From Bradyrhizobium retamae (lineage in GTDB: Bacteria; Pseudomonadota; Alphaproteobacteria; Rhizobiales; Xanthobacteraceae): a stretch of 64,000 bases of DNA. The stretch lies in assembly GCF_001440415.1 (NCBI RefSeq), contig NZ_LLYA01000159.1, forward strand, positions 124,001 to 188,000, read 5' to 3'. The notes beneath the pieces were generated by a model that was given only the letters and a program-made list of their open reading frames with translations, ran no database searches and was not told where the DNA came from. Within the stretch, counting starts at the first letter, position 1. Every line of letters begins with the position of its first letter. A program made the translations under genes and the position numbers. This document shows positions 48,847-58,416 of this stretch, in pieces.

Positions 48847-49077
48847 ATGGTCCTGATGGGACTTGGCGCGCTCCTCGTTATCGGCGGACTCCTGTATATG
48901 GCGCGCACCACTATTTGGCGGGGACCGCTTAGCGGCCGGGATTCCGCCGGACCGGTTCGCCAGACGTTGGAGCCGCCACAGCGCAGCGTGCGATTCTTGG
49001 GGCTTGGCGAGAATTGGCCGGGCATCCTCCTTATGGCCCTCGGTGGAGTTCTGTTGGTGTCGGGGGCCAGTTTCTAG
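48847..49077 (+). CDS. Small two-span membrane protein, unknown function
   Basis: A 76-residue protein with two hydrophobic segments, about residues 1-18 and 59-74, joined by a polar loop (SGRDSAGPVRQTLEPPQRS). GAGAGGCGG lies a few bases before the ATG. I recognise no family. Coding is supported by the good SD and the sensible two-span topology only. Confidence 0.55.
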   Translation: MVLMGLGALLVIGGLLYMARTTIWRGPLSGRDSAGPVRQTLEPPQRSVRFLGLGENWPGILLMALGGVLLVSGASF

Positions 49078-49111
49078 CCCTGATGAGCAAGCTTGAATCA
49101 ATGTGCTCCGT

Positions 49112-49149
49112 CACCCCGGTATGAACGCGATCGCGTTCACCCTGGGGTG
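49112..49149. repeat. Nested palindrome between converging genes
   Basis: CACCCC (49112-49117) and GGGGTG (49144-49149) enclose GGT...ACC and the perfect palindrome GAACGCGATCGCGTTC. It may serve as a bidirectional terminator; no T-runs flank it. Confidence 0.6.
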
Positions 49150-49225
49150 GCCGCGCGCAGCGCGGCCCCCGACGGGCGACGGCCACTCGGCGGCCCGATC
49201 CCCCGTTCTATTTCACCGTTACGCG

Positions 49226-50134
49226 CTAGCGCTCGCGGCTCCACGGGAAGAGATTGGCCGGGAAGTCCGCGGCGTAGCGGTGTCCTTTCCGCAGGCGGGG
49301 TTCTTGCTGCGGAGGGTTGGTATCCGGCTCCACCACTTTCCGGTACAGATGCCAGGTGGCATGACCGAGCACCGGCAGAACGACGGCGAGACCGACGAAG
49401 ACCGGCAACGAACCGGCAACCAGCAGCGCCGCGACGATCAGCCCCCACCCGGCCATGGCAACCGGATTCATCATGACCGCCCGCAGCGACGTGCGGATGG
49501 CGTCGATTGCAGTCGCATGGCGGTCGAGCATCAACGGAAACGACACAACACTGACGCACAGCGCCACGACCGCGAACAGGAAGCCGACGCCGCAACCAAT
49601 GATGATGAGCGACCATCCGTCCGATGTCGTTAGCACGCGCGTTGCAAAGTCAGGGATGCTCGCGGCCGGAGCGTGGCCGAAGATCTCAACGTAGATTGCG
49701 TTCGCTGCGCCGATCCAGGCCCCGAACAGAACTAGCAGGAGCACGCCGAGTTCGATCATGGCGCCGAAAGCCGGAGCGCGCAGCACGGAAAACGCATCCC
49801 ACGCGCCGACTTCCTCGCCGCGCTCGCGGCGGCGGCTGAGCTCGTAGAGACCAATCGCGGCAAAGGGTCCGATCAATGCAAACCCGGCTGCCAGCGGAAA
49901 CAGTAGCGGCAATACTGAATAGCCAAGGACCAGCCTGAACAGAAAGATACCGAGAACGGGATAAATCACACACAGGACAACCGCGTGACTTGGCATTGCA
50001 CTGAAGTCTTCCCAGCCCAGGCGCAGCGCCTCGCGCAGGTCGGACAGATTGATTTTGCGAACGGGATATGTGGCGGCATCGCCGAATACGTGCCGTGCAA
50101 CTTTTGAGATATTGTCGGAATACACAGTGGCCAT
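49226..50134 (-). CDS. DUF2189 family integral membrane protein
   Basis: A 302-residue membrane protein with six hydrophobic segments. Family pieces are VRKINLSDLREALRLGWEDF near residue 25, PLLFPLAAGFALIGPFAAIGLYELSRRRERGE, and the late VLPVLGHATWHLYRKVV. Members are of unknown function. It is divergent from the cytochrome oxidase operon and 534 bases from its first gene, so a link to oxidase assembly or regulation is possible but unproven. I chose the ATG at 50134, 14 bases after GGGAGGG in a poor position, because the frame before it has no similarity. Confidence 0.85.
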   Translation of the reverse strand: MATVYSDNISKVARHVFGDAATYPVRKINLSDLREALRLGWEDFSAMPSHAVVLCVIYPVLGIFLFRLVLGYSVLPLLFPLAAGFALIGPFAAIGLYELSRRRERGEEVGAWDAFSVLRAPAFGAMIELGVLLLVLFGAWIGAANAIYVEIFGHAPAASIPDFATRVLTTSDGWSLIIIGCGVGFLFAVVALCVSVVSFPLMLDRHATAIDAIRTSLRAVMMNPVAMAGWGLIVAALLVAGSLPVFVGLAVVLPVLGHATWHLYRKVVEPDTNPPQQEPRLRKGHRYAADFPANLFPWSRER

Positions 50135-50668
50135 GGACGCACCCTCCCGTGCTGAAAGTCGCGGCAGCGAAACGACGCGCTTTCCAGGCACGCGTGTCCG
50201 CCCTCTGCGAGAAGCGCGACCGAGCCGAGTACGGCAAACCCTGGTCCAACGAAGGAGCTTAGCCGGACGAAACTTGTCGCGACCTGCCCAACAAGCTTAG
50301 CGCTATGGGACCCAGACAGCGCTCACGGTTCGGTGAACTGTGCACGTTCACGGGCATTTCGCACTGCGTCATCAACCGATTGTGCTGGCCGACGCTCGGC
50401 AGCTCGCGGCATCCGCGCAGCGCGCTTGACGCTCAAGTGATCTATTGACGCAAGCGCCGACGCGTACCATCCTCCTCTCTGACGCCCAAGGATCTGAATG
50501 GAACCGGTCGTAACGTGTGCTCGGTGCCACGTTTGGATATCGCGACCGGTCAAAGTGGGCGAGGCAAGACGCACGGCGATGGCGCATGTGAAGTCAGCCA
50601 TCGAGAGGGATGCGGGCTCCGCCCTTTGATTCGTCTCCGTTGCCTTTGATGGCAAGGAGGAATGAGGG
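50135..50668. promoter_or_regulatory. Divergent region upstream of the cytochrome oxidase operon
   Basis: 534 bases without a supported gene. It probably holds the promoters of the DUF2189 gene and of the cox operon. A near-match to an EcfG promoter (GGAAC at 50500-50504, 17 bases, then CGGT) lies 144 bases before coxM; one mismatch makes it doubtful. A minus-strand frame at 50323-50655 has no recognisable similarity. Confidence 0.45.
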
Positions 50669-51502
50669 ATGGCTGTCGCTATCGTACTGCTTCTGGTCGC
50701 CGTCGGCTCGGTGCTGTTTCACATCTACAGCCCGTGGTGGTGGACGCCGATCGCCACCAACTGGCGCTACATTGACGACACGATCAATATAACCTTCTGG
50801 ATTACCGGGGCGGTCTTCTTCGCGGTCATCGCGTTCATGGCCTATTGCGTCTTCCGCTTCCATCACAAGGAGGGAAGGCAGGCAGCCTACAATCCCGAAA
50901 ACAAAAGGCTCGAATGGTGGCTCACAGTAGGGACCGCCATCGGCGTTGGCGCCATGTTGGCGCCCGGCCTGGTGGTCTGGCACCAGTTCGTCACGGTTCC
51001 TGCAGACGCCACCGAAATCGAAGTCATGGGCCAGCAATGGAACTGGAGCTTCCGCCTCCCCGGCAAGGACGGCCGGATGGGTACAACCGATGTTCGCTAC
51101 GTCAGCTCCGACAACCCGATGGGCTTGAACCCCGACGATAAGCATGGGCAGGACGACGTTGTCATCGCAAGTGACGACTTGCACCTGCCCGTCGGGAAGC
51201 CGGTCAAGGTTTTGCTTCGCTCCCTTGATGTGCTGCACGATTTCTATGTGCCCGAGTTCCGCGCCAAGATGGACATGGTCCCGGGCATGGTCACCTATTT
51301 CTGGATGACCCCGATCCGAACCGGAACGTTTGATGTTCTCTGCGCCGAATTATGCGGCACTGCCCACGCGCAGATGCGCGCCAAAGTCATCGTCGACGAA
51401 GAGAGCGACTATCGGGCCTGGCTCGAGAAGCAGAAGACGTTTGCGGAATTGTCGGGCCGAAGCGCCGTTAAAAGGGCAACGTACGAATCCGGCGGCAAAT
51501 AA
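50669..51502 (+). CDS. coxM: Cytochrome c oxidase subunit II (alternative oxidase)
   Basis: A 277-residue subunit II. It has hydrophobic segments at about residues 2-19, 41-63 and 83-100, then the periplasmic cupredoxin domain with the CuA ligands His190 (LHDFYVPEF), Cys225 and Cys229 (CAELCGTAHAQM), Glu227, His233 and Met236. It receives electrons from cytochrome c and passes them to heme a in subunit I. A strong SD (AAGGAGG) precedes the ATG. It leads a five-gene oxidase operon that matches the coxMNOP set of Bradyrhizobium japonicum in order and size, from memory. Confidence 0.94.
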   Translation: MAVAIVLLLVAVGSVLFHIYSPWWWTPIATNWRYIDDTINITFWITGAVFFAVIAFMAYCVFRFHHKEGRQAAYNPENKRLEWWLTVGTAIGVGAMLAPGLVVWHQFVTVPADATEIEVMGQQWNWSFRLPGKDGRMGTTDVRYVSSDNPMGLNPDDKHGQDDVVIASDDLHLPVGKPVKVLLRSLDVLHDFYVPEFRAKMDMVPGMVTYFWMTPIRTGTFDVLCAELCGTAHAQMRAKVIVDEESDYRAWLEKQKTFAELSGRSAVKRATYESGGK

Positions 51503-51587
51503 GAAAGGCTGCTTCGAAGAAGATAGATTGGGCGCGCAAGACTCTCTGATCGCGCCCTGATGGAAGAAGCGACCGGGAGGTAAGTCG

Positions 51588-53363
51588 ATGGTCGATGTCC
51601 CGTATGACAGAATCGCAGACGTTCCGCCTGCCGAAGTGCCGGAGGTTGAGCTCTATCACCCCAAAAGCTGGTGGACGCAGTACGTCTTTTCGCAGGACGC
51701 CAAAGTCATCGCCATCCAGTACTCGCTGACGGCGACGGCAATCGGGCTAGTGGCTTTGGTGCTGTCGTGGCTGATGCGGCTGCAATTGGGATTTCCTGGC
51801 ACATTCTCCTTCATTGATGCGAACCAATACCTCCAGTTCATCACCATGCACGGCATGATCATGGTGATCTACCTGCTCACGGCGTTGTTCCTTGGAGGCT
51901 TCGGCAACTACCTGATCCCGCTGATGGTCGGCGCCCGGGACATGGTCTTCCCCTATGTGAACATGCTGAGCTACTGGGTCTATCTGCTTGCAGTCCTAGT
52001 GCTGGCCTCGACGTTTTTCGTGCCCGGCGGGCCGACCGGCGCCGGCTGGACGCTGTACCCACCGCAGGCGATTCTCTCCGGCACTCCAGGACAGGATTGG
52101 GGCATCATTCTCATGTTGACCTCCCTGATCCTGTTCATCATCGGCTTCACCATGGGTGGGCTGAACTACGTGGTGACCGTGCTGCAGGCGCGCACGCGCG
52201 GCATGACGTTGATGCGCATGCCCCTGACGGTGTGGGGCATCTTCACGGCAACCGTCATGGCGCTGCTGGCCTTCCCGGCGCTGTTCGTCGCCTCCGTCAT
52301 GATGCTGTTCGACCGTCTCCTCGGAACCAGTTTCTTCATGCCGGCGCTCGTCGAGATGGGTCAGCAGTTGAAGTATGGCGGCGGCAGCCCGATCCTGTTC
52401 CAGCACCTGTTCTGGTTCTTCGGTCATCCTGAAGTCTATATCGTCGCCCTGCCCGCCTTCGGCATCGTTTCCGATCTGATCAGCACGCATGCGCGAAAGA
52501 ACATCTTCGGCTATCGCATGATGGTTTGGGCGATCGTGGCGATCGGCGCGCTCAGCTTCATCGTATGGGCGCACCACATGTATGTGAGCGGCATGCACCC
52601 GACTTTCGGGTTCTTCTTCGCCACGACGACGCTCATCATCGCCATCCCGACCGCCATCAAGGTCTACAACTGGGTGCTGACCCTGTGGCGCGGTGACATT
52701 CATCTCACGGTCCCGATGCTGTTCGCCCTCGGCTTCATCATCACGTTCGTGAACGGCGGGCTCACCGGTCTCTTCCTCGGCAACGTCGTCGTCGACGTCC
52801 CGCTTTCAGATACCATGTTCGTCGTCGCGCATTTCCACATGGTGATGGGCGTGGCGCCTATCATGGTTGTGCTGGGCGCGATCTATCATTGGTACCCCAA
52901 GGTAACGGGACGGATGCTGGATGATTGGATGGGCAAGTTTCATTTCTGGGTCACGTTCCTCGGTGCCTATCTGATCTTCTTCCCCATGCATTATCTCGGG
53001 CTGCAGGGAGTCCCGCGCCGTTATCACGACCTTGGCGAAGCGGCGTTCATCACGCCGTCGGTCCATACGCTCAACGCCTTTATCACCGTTGTGGCTTTGA
53101 TCGTGGGCTTCGCCCAGATGGTGTTCCTGTTCAATCTTGTCTGGAGCTATTTCAAGGGCCGTCCGTCCGGAGGCAATCCATGGCGGGCGACAACACTGGA
53201 GTGGCAGACGCCGGAGACCCCGCCCGGGCACGGCAACTGGGGCAAGGAGCTCCCGGTGGTCTATCGCTGGGCGTATGATTACAGCGTGCCAGGTGCCAAG
53301 GAAGATTTCATTCCGCAGAACCAGCCGCCGGCGACACGGGCCGTCCAGGGAGCCGCGACGTGA
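51588..53363 (+). CDS. coxN: Cytochrome c oxidase subunit I (heme-copper oxidase, type A)
   Basis: A 591-residue catalytic subunit with twelve core spans. The CuB/crosslink motif is FGHPEVYI (His280, Glu282, Tyr284), with CuB histidines in WAHHMYVSGMHP and heme ligands in VAHFHMVMG. D-channel residues Asp118 and Asn125 are in the NYLIPLMVGARDMVFPYVN region. The K-channel Lys358 is in IPTAIKVYNW. With Glu282 present it is an A1-type proton-pumping oxidase. GGGAGG precedes the ATG. The stop overlaps the next gene (GTGA). Confidence 0.97.
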   Translation: MVDVPYDRIADVPPAEVPEVELYHPKSWWTQYVFSQDAKVIAIQYSLTATAIGLVALVLSWLMRLQLGFPGTFSFIDANQYLQFITMHGMIMVIYLLTALFLGGFGNYLIPLMVGARDMVFPYVNMLSYWVYLLAVLVLASTFFVPGGPTGAGWTLYPPQAILSGTPGQDWGIILMLTSLILFIIGFTMGGLNYVVTVLQARTRGMTLMRMPLTVWGIFTATVMALLAFPALFVASVMMLFDRLLGTSFFMPALVEMGQQLKYGGGSPILFQHLFWFFGHPEVYIVALPAFGIVSDLISTHARKNIFGYRMMVWAIVAIGALSFIVWAHHMYVSGMHPTFGFFFATTTLIIAIPTAIKVYNWVLTLWRGDIHLTVPMLFALGFIITFVNGGLTGLFLGNVVVDVPLSDTMFVVAHFHMVMGVAPIMVVLGAIYHWYPKVTGRMLDDWMGKFHFWVTFLGAYLIFFPMHYLGLQGVPRRYHDLGEAAFITPSVHTLNAFITVVALIVGFAQMVFLFNLVWSYFKGRPSGGNPWRATTLEWQTPETPPGHGNWGKELPVVYRWAYDYSVPGAKEDFIPQNQPPATRAVQGAAT

Positions 53364-54064
53364 GCGCCATCATCCTGTTCATGGCGGTGATAGCGGTCAT
53401 CATCGGATGGTGGCTGTCGCAGCAACGGCTGACAGCCAAACCCTGGCTGGAAGAAGGTTCGATCGATCACTTCCCGGGCACGGGAGCAATGACCCTGCCG
53501 GCGGCGAAGATCGGACTGGGAGTGTTTCTCGCGGTCGCCAGTTCGTTGTTCGCCCTTTTCATGAGCGCTTATTCCATGCGCATGAACATGGTCGACTGGC
53601 GGGCGCTACCCGTGCCGGGGCTGCTGTGGTTCAACACCGGCGTGCTGGTCGTGAGCAGCGTCGCGCTGCAATGGGCATACGTGGCCGCGCGCAGAAACAA
53701 TATGGACGGTGTAATCGTCGGCCTTTGCGCAGGGGGAGCATCTGCCGTAACATTCCTGGTTGGGCAACTGCTGGCGTGGCAACAGCTAAGGGCCGCGGGC
53801 TATTTCATCGCGTCCAATCCAGCCAATTCCTTCTTTTACATGATCACCGCGGCGCACGGGCTGCACCTGATGGGCGGTCTGGTGGCGCTCGGCAGAACCA
53901 CTGCCAAGGTTTGGCGCGGCGCTGAGATGCCCCAGGTGCGCCTGAGTGTGGAGCTCTGCACGATCTACTGGCATTTCCTGCTGTTGGTCTGGCTGGTCTT
54001 GCTTGGTCTGTTGACGGGCTGGACCGATGAATTCGTCGACATCTGTCGCCGGCTGCTCAGCTAG
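53360..54064 (+). CDS. coxO: Cytochrome c oxidase subunit III-like protein (first copy)
   Basis: A 234-residue membrane protein of the subunit III fold. It has an N-terminal span (residues 2-18) and a large loop, then spans near 51-72, 83-106, 115-135, 152-172 and 195-220. The subunit III signatures FFYMITAAHGLHLMGG and IYWHFLLLVWLVL are present. GTG at 53360 overlaps the coxN stop. A second subunit III gene follows, as in coxMNOP of B. japonicum. Confidence 0.88.
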   Translation: MSAIILFMAVIAVIIGWWLSQQRLTAKPWLEEGSIDHFPGTGAMTLPAAKIGLGVFLAVASSLFALFMSAYSMRMNMVDWRALPVPGLLWFNTGVLVVSSVALQWAYVAARRNNMDGVIVGLCAGGASAVTFLVGQLLAWQQLRAAGYFIASNPANSFFYMITAAHGLHLMGGLVALGRTTAKVWRGAEMPQVRLSVELCTIYWHFLLLVWLVLLGLLTGWTDEFVDICRRLLS

Positions 54065-54075
54065 GGAGAGACCAG

Positions 54076-54798
54076 ATGGCAGAGACGGTGCTGACAAACC
54101 CCGGAAAAACGCCGGCGCAGACTGCCGGCTGGAAGGGTATCGCCGCCGACTGGTCGTCGGATCAGCGCGCCTTCAAGAATGTCTCTTGGGGGAAGGCCAT
54201 GATGTGGATCTTCCTCCTGAGCGACACCTTCATCTTTAGCTGCTTCCTGCTGTCGTACATGACGGCGCGAATGTCCACGACCGTGCCGTGGCCGAATCCG
54301 AGTGAGGTGTTCGCCCTCACGATTGGCGGACACCATATCCCCCTTATCCTGATCGCCATCATGACCTTCGTCCTGATCAGCAGCAGCGGGACGATGGCGA
54401 TGGCCGTCAATTTCGGCTACCGACGCGATCGCGTCAAAACCGCAGTCTTGATGCTGGTCACAGCGGCACTTGGCGCAACGTTCGTCGGAATGCAGGCCTT
54501 CGAATGGACCAAGCTGATCACGGAAGGCGTGCGGCCCTGGGAAAATCCCTGGGGCGCACCGCAGTTTGGCGCAAGCTTTTTCATGATCACCGGATTCCAC
54601 GGCACTCACGTGACGTTCGGCGTGATTTTCCTGATCGCCATCGCGCGAAAGGTCTGGCGGGGAGACTTCGACGTCGCAAGGCGCGGCTTCTTCACGAGCA
54701 GAAAGGGACACTACGAGATCGTCGAAATCATGGGCCTCTACTGGCACTTTGTCGATCTCGTGTGGGTGTTCATCTTTGCCTTCTTTTATCTTTGGTGA
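54076..54798 (+). CDS. coxP: Cytochrome c oxidase subunit III-like protein (second copy)
   Basis: A 240-residue subunit III homologue. It has five hydrophobic segments; the family residues lie in WIFLLSDTFIFSCFLLSYM, FEWTKLI, SFFMITGFHGTHVTFGVI (His pair) and the C-terminal GLYWHFVDLVWVFIF. It is closer to the classical subunit III signature than the preceding gene. GGGAGAG is placed well before the ATG at 54076; the two genes are 11 bases apart. Confidence 0.92.
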   Translation: MAETVLTNPGKTPAQTAGWKGIAADWSSDQRAFKNVSWGKAMMWIFLLSDTFIFSCFLLSYMTARMSTTVPWPNPSEVFALTIGGHHIPLILIAIMTFVLISSSGTMAMAVNFGYRRDRVKTAVLMLVTAALGATFVGMQAFEWTKLITEGVRPWENPWGAPQFGASFFMITGFHGTHVTFGVIFLIAIARKVWRGDFDVARRGFFTSRKGHYEIVEIMGLYWHFVDLVWVFIFAFFYLW

Positions 54799-54807
54799 GG
54801 TCGGCGC

Positions 54808-55209
54808 ATGACAAACGTGGCAGTACATCTGGAAGCAGAACAACCTTCGCTGCAAACCCATGCGCATGATGCAATCGCAGCTCCAGCCGCGCACGAAAAG
54901 GGCCAGCAGCATCCGATCAAGCTCTATCTCGTGGTCTGGGGCTGGTTGTTCGTCCTCAGCGCCTGCTCGTATCTCGTCGACTACTTCGGCTTACACGGCT
55001 ATCTCAGGTGGTCACTGATCCTGTTGTTCATGATGTTGAAGGCGGGCCTGATCGTCGCCGTCTTCATGCATATGGCCTGGGAGCGGCTGGCCCTGGTCTA
55101 CGCCATCATGCTGCCGCCGGTGTTGGTGCTGGTGTTCGTGGCCATCATGGTGTTCGAATCCGACTACACGCACCTCATCCGGGTCCTGTTCTTCGCCTCC
55201 CCGACGTAA
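54808..55209 (+). CDS. Cytochrome c oxidase subunit IV family protein
   Basis: A 133-residue protein. A polar His-rich N terminus (about residues 1-36) is followed by three spans (about 40-60, 68-88, 96-116). The pattern [27 protein letters not shown] is that of prokaryotic subunit IV proteins, in which Lys and the MHM motif recur. It lies ten bases after the second subunit III gene and completes the oxidase. Confidence 0.88.
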   Translation: MTNVAVHLEAEQPSLQTHAHDAIAAPAAHEKGQQHPIKLYLVVWGWLFVLSACSYLVDYFGLHGYLRWSLILLFMMLKAGLIVAVFMHMAWERLALVYAIMLPPVLVLVFVAIMVFESDYTHLIRVLFFASPT

Positions 55210-55280
55210 TCAGCTTTGCTTCGTATCGGAGGTGCTTCAACACGTCGCCAGTTCGCTTGCAACAAGGGGGCATCAGTCTC

Positions 55281-56192
55281 ATGCAAACCAATCGTTCAAT
55301 TCTCCTTCGCGGGAGGTATGCCACGGTCGGGGATTATGTCGCGCTGACAAAGCCGCGCGTCATGTCGCTCGTCGTCTTTACGGCACTCGTCGGTCTCATG
55401 GTCGCGCCCGGCGACATCGATCCATTCGCCGGTATGGCTGCCATTCTTTGCATAGCTGCCGGAGCTGGCGCCGCAGGTGCTCTCAATATGTGGTACGACG
55501 CCGACATCGATGCGGTGATGGCGCGTACCGCCATGCGTCCCATTCCTGGCGGCCGCGTATCTCGCTCGGAAGCATTGGTTTTTGGACTGACGCTCGGCGT
55601 GTGTGCCGTTCTGGCTCTCGGCACTTTGCTGAACTTGGCCGCGGCTGCGCTGCTTGCTTTCACAATTTTCTTTTATGTCGTCGTCTACACGATGTGGCTC
55701 AAGCGCCGAACACCGCAGAACATTGTCATTGGCGGTGCTGCTGGCGCACTCCCTCCGGTGATCGGCTGGGTTGCTGCCACCGGAAATGGCGGGATCGAAC
55801 CGCTCATCCTGTTCCTGATCATCTTCCTTTGGACGCCACCTCACTTCTGGGCACTGTCGCTCAATCTTGCCGGAGAATATACCCGGGCCGGCGTGCCGAT
55901 GCTGCCGGTCGTAGCCGGCAGGGCGGAGACAGGACGCCAGATTCTTCTCTACAGCGTTTTTCTCGCTCTGATCTCACTGCTGCCTTGGGCGCTGGGGTTC
56001 GCCGGAGCGATTTATGGCGCGGCTGCGGCGATCCTTGGGGCGATCATGGTTTTTCTTTCATCGCAGGTACATCGAAGCGACGATAAGCAACGGCGGCCTG
56101 CTCGTCGGCTGTTTGCGTTCTCTATACTCTATCTGGTTCTTCTGTTTGGCGTGCTGCTGATGAATGCTACACCCTACGCTCAGCCCCGCTAG
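55281..56192 (+). CDS. ctaB: Protoheme IX farnesyltransferase (heme O synthase)
   Basis: A 303-residue UbiA-superfamily prenyltransferase that adds farnesyl to heme b, giving heme O on the way to heme A. The Asp-rich motif [19 protein letters not shown] and the second motif [11 protein letters not shown] with the loop [10 protein letters not shown] are typical. Eight to nine spans are visible. It follows the oxidase genes by 71 bases, which suggests a dedicated copy for this oxidase; heme A synthase and CuA/CuB chaperones are not encoded here. I chose the ATG at 55281 by the family start. Confidence 0.95.
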   Translation: MQTNRSILLRGRYATVGDYVALTKPRVMSLVVFTALVGLMVAPGDIDPFAGMAAILCIAAGAGAAGALNMWYDADIDAVMARTAMRPIPGGRVSRSEALVFGLTLGVCAVLALGTLLNLAAAALLAFTIFFYVVVYTMWLKRRTPQNIVIGGAAGALPPVIGWVAATGNGGIEPLILFLIIFLWTPPHFWALSLNLAGEYTRAGVPMLPVVAGRAETGRQILLYSVFLALISLLPWALGFAGAIYGAAAAILGAIMVFLSSQVHRSDDKQRRPARRLFAFSILYLVLLFGVLLMNATPYAQPR

Positions 56193-56240
56193 AACGAAGT
56201 CCGCCGCTACACGCAATGACGCCGGCGGCCGGCGAGGCCG

Positions 56241-57311
56241 TTACCGCGTTTTCCAGAACTCGACGACGCGCTGGGCGGTCATGGGCATCAGGCGCACGTA
56301 GTTCACACGCGCGCTTTCGATGTCGGCAGGTGATGCCGTCCGGTTCGGACCGAGCCGAAGGATGATCAGCGCGCGCACCGTCGCCCATTCGAGATCGATG
56401 GCCTTGCCGGCGATCAGGATCGGATCGTAGCGATCGCCGCTGATCAGGCGGTCGAGGGTTTCGATCTTGACGCCGGTCAATGCCGACAGCGCGGCGATCG
56501 ATTCCTCGTATTTGAAGGCCCTGGCAAAGTTGAGCAATGCGCCTTCGCCGAGTGCGCCTTCGCGATGAAGTTTCAGCACCGTGCGCTGCGCCGGCACAAA
56601 GTCGCGTCGCTCCTCACGTTCGGACGGGCCGGTGATGGCAGTCATTGCCTGCTTGATATCGGCCTGCCGCTCGGGCTTGACGACTTGGAACAGGCGGCGA
56701 CGGATGACGTCAATGGAGCCGGAGAGCAACTCCTTCAATTGCGTAGGTGACAGATCGTCGCGCTGGCCGAGCCTGATCGTCAGCACGCCGTCCTGGCCGG
56801 CGCGCTTGATCAGCGTCGAATAGCCCTCCGATGAAAAGGCCGCGCCCGCATTGCCGGCGGCGAGCCTGACCACCGCTCGGTCGCCGCGGGCGACCATGAC
56901 GTCGGTGAGATCGGCCGAAAGCGTCGGCCGCTCCGCCATCGCCAGCAGATGACCCTGGCCCTTCATGGACGCAATTTCGAGCAGCATCTTTTCGTCGATG
57001 ACCGGCGAGCGGCGCAGCAACGGGCCTGCAATGGCGATTTCATCCTCATGAGCGAGTTGGCCGACCAAGCCACGGGGCGCATTCGCCAGCGTCGACAAGC
57101 GCTCGGCCAACTCGGCGCGCGCCTCGATCTCGGCATGTGGAACGAGGCTGGTCAGAACGCCGTCGAAAAAATCGACGTGATCGGGGCGGAAGCTTGCCGC
57201 CCCCTGCAGGAAAAGCTCGCTGATACGACGCGCGGCGTCGGCGCGGCGCTTGGGGTCGCCACGACTGACAATGTCGTCGAGTTCCGGGATCAGCGATGTT
57301 GAAACAATCAT
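56241..57311 (-). CDS. DUF2336 domain-containing protein
   Basis: A 356-residue soluble, mostly helical protein of the DUF2336 family. It starts MIVSTSLIPELDDIVSRGDPKRR; the family stretch with VAHEDE-like (QLAHEDEIAIAGPLLRRSPVIDEKML) lies near residues 85-115. Repeating helical pairs resemble HEAT-like folds. The function is unknown; the family is nearly restricted to alphaproteobacteria. I chose the ATG at 57311, with AGGTGGG upstream. It converges on ctaB and is divergent from rimP. Confidence 0.88.
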   Translation of the reverse strand: MIVSTSLIPELDDIVSRGDPKRRADAARRISELFLQGAASFRPDHVDFFDGVLTSLVPHAEIEARAELAERLSTLANAPRGLVGQLAHEDEIAIAGPLLRRSPVIDEKMLLEIASMKGQGHLLAMAERPTLSADLTDVMVARGDRAVVRLAAGNAGAAFSSEGYSTLIKRAGQDGVLTIRLGQRDDLSPTQLKELLSGSIDVIRRRLFQVVKPERQADIKQAMTAITGPSEREERRDFVPAQRTVLKLHREGALGEGALLNFARAFKYEESIAALSALTGVKIETLDRLISGDRYDPILIAGKAIDLEWATVRALIILRLGPNRTASPADIESARVNYVRLMPMTAQRVVEFWKTR

Positions 57312-57358
57312 AAACCCACCTAAACCGGCCAAAATTGGCGGGTTTTCGGGAAATCTAG

Positions 57359-57601
<243 letters not shown>

Positions 57602-57648
57602 TAGGCCTGGCCTAAACCCATGCAAGTAAGACGCTTTTGACCCTGGAC

Positions 57649-58413
57649 ATGACCGATCCAACTGCTGTTCCCGAGGATGCCGACCTCTTGGCCGAGCCCC
57701 GTCTCGTCGTCGAGCCGGGCGTGGCGGCGCGGGTGTCGGCCGTTGCCGGCCCGGTTTTGCAGGGAATGGGCTACCGGCTGGTCCGGATCAAGATTTCCGG
57801 CGAGGCCGGATGCACCGTCCAGATCATGGCGGAGCGGCCCGACGGCTCGATGCAGATCGAGGATTGCGAGGCGATCTCGCGGGCGCTGTCGCCGGTGCTC
57901 GACGTCGCCGATCCGATCGAGCGCGCCTACCGTCTGGAGATTTCATCGCCCGGCATCGACCGCCCGCTGGTGCGCCGCTCCGATTTCGAACGCTACGCCG
58001 GTCATCTCGTGAAGATCGAAATGGCGGTCGCCCATCAGGGCCGCAAGCGCTTCCGTGGTACGCTCGCCGGTGTCGAAGGCAATGCCGTGCGGCTACATCG
58101 GGATGACACACGCGCGGACGAAAATGGCGACGTGCTCCTGGTGATGGAAGACATCTCCGACGCCCGGCTGGTTCTGACCGACGAGTTGATTGCTGAATCG
58201 ATGCGGCGCGGCAAGCAAGCCGAGCGCGAGTTGAAGCAGAATCTCGGGCTGACGCCGCCGCCTCCGCCGCACGCAAAGAAGAGTGATCCGGCCAAAAGCA
58301 ACAAACCGAAGCCGAAGCCCGGCAAAAAGCTGGAGCCGACGAATACCAAGAAACACCGCCTCGCCGCAGAAAGACTGCGCAGAGGCGAGATCGATCCTAC
58401 CGAAGGAGACTAG
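57649..58413 (+). CDS. rimP: Ribosome maturation factor RimP
   Basis: A 254-residue RimP, needed for 30S maturation. The N-terminal domain ([19 protein letters not shown], about residues 20-105, with [10 protein letters not shown]) leads into [23 protein letters not shown] and a C-terminal SH3-like domain (about 110-180). A Lys/Pro-rich tail (about 195-245) is longer than in E. coli RimP and usual for alphaproteobacteria. I chose the ATG at 57649 in place of the TTG at 57637. nusA follows three bases after its stop. Confidence 0.95.
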   Translation: MTDPTAVPEDADLLAEPRLVVEPGVAARVSAVAGPVLQGMGYRLVRIKISGEAGCTVQIMAERPDGSMQIEDCEAISRALSPVLDVADPIERAYRLEISSPGIDRPLVRRSDFERYAGHLVKIEMAVAHQGRKRFRGTLAGVEGNAVRLHRDDTRADENGDVLLVMEDISDARLVLTDELIAESMRRGKQAERELKQNLGLTPPPPPHAKKSDPAKSNKPKPKPGKKLEPTNTKKHRLAAERLRRGEIDPTEGD

Positions 58414-58416
58414 GTC

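Noticed and set aside
50500-50525. GGAAC-N17-CGGT, close to an EcfG promoter, before coxM
   Set aside because: One mismatch in the four-base -10 box and a 144-base distance to the gene make chance likely.
50323-50655. 110-codon minus-strand frame before coxM
   Set aside because: No SD, no recognised domain, and it occupies the presumed promoter region.
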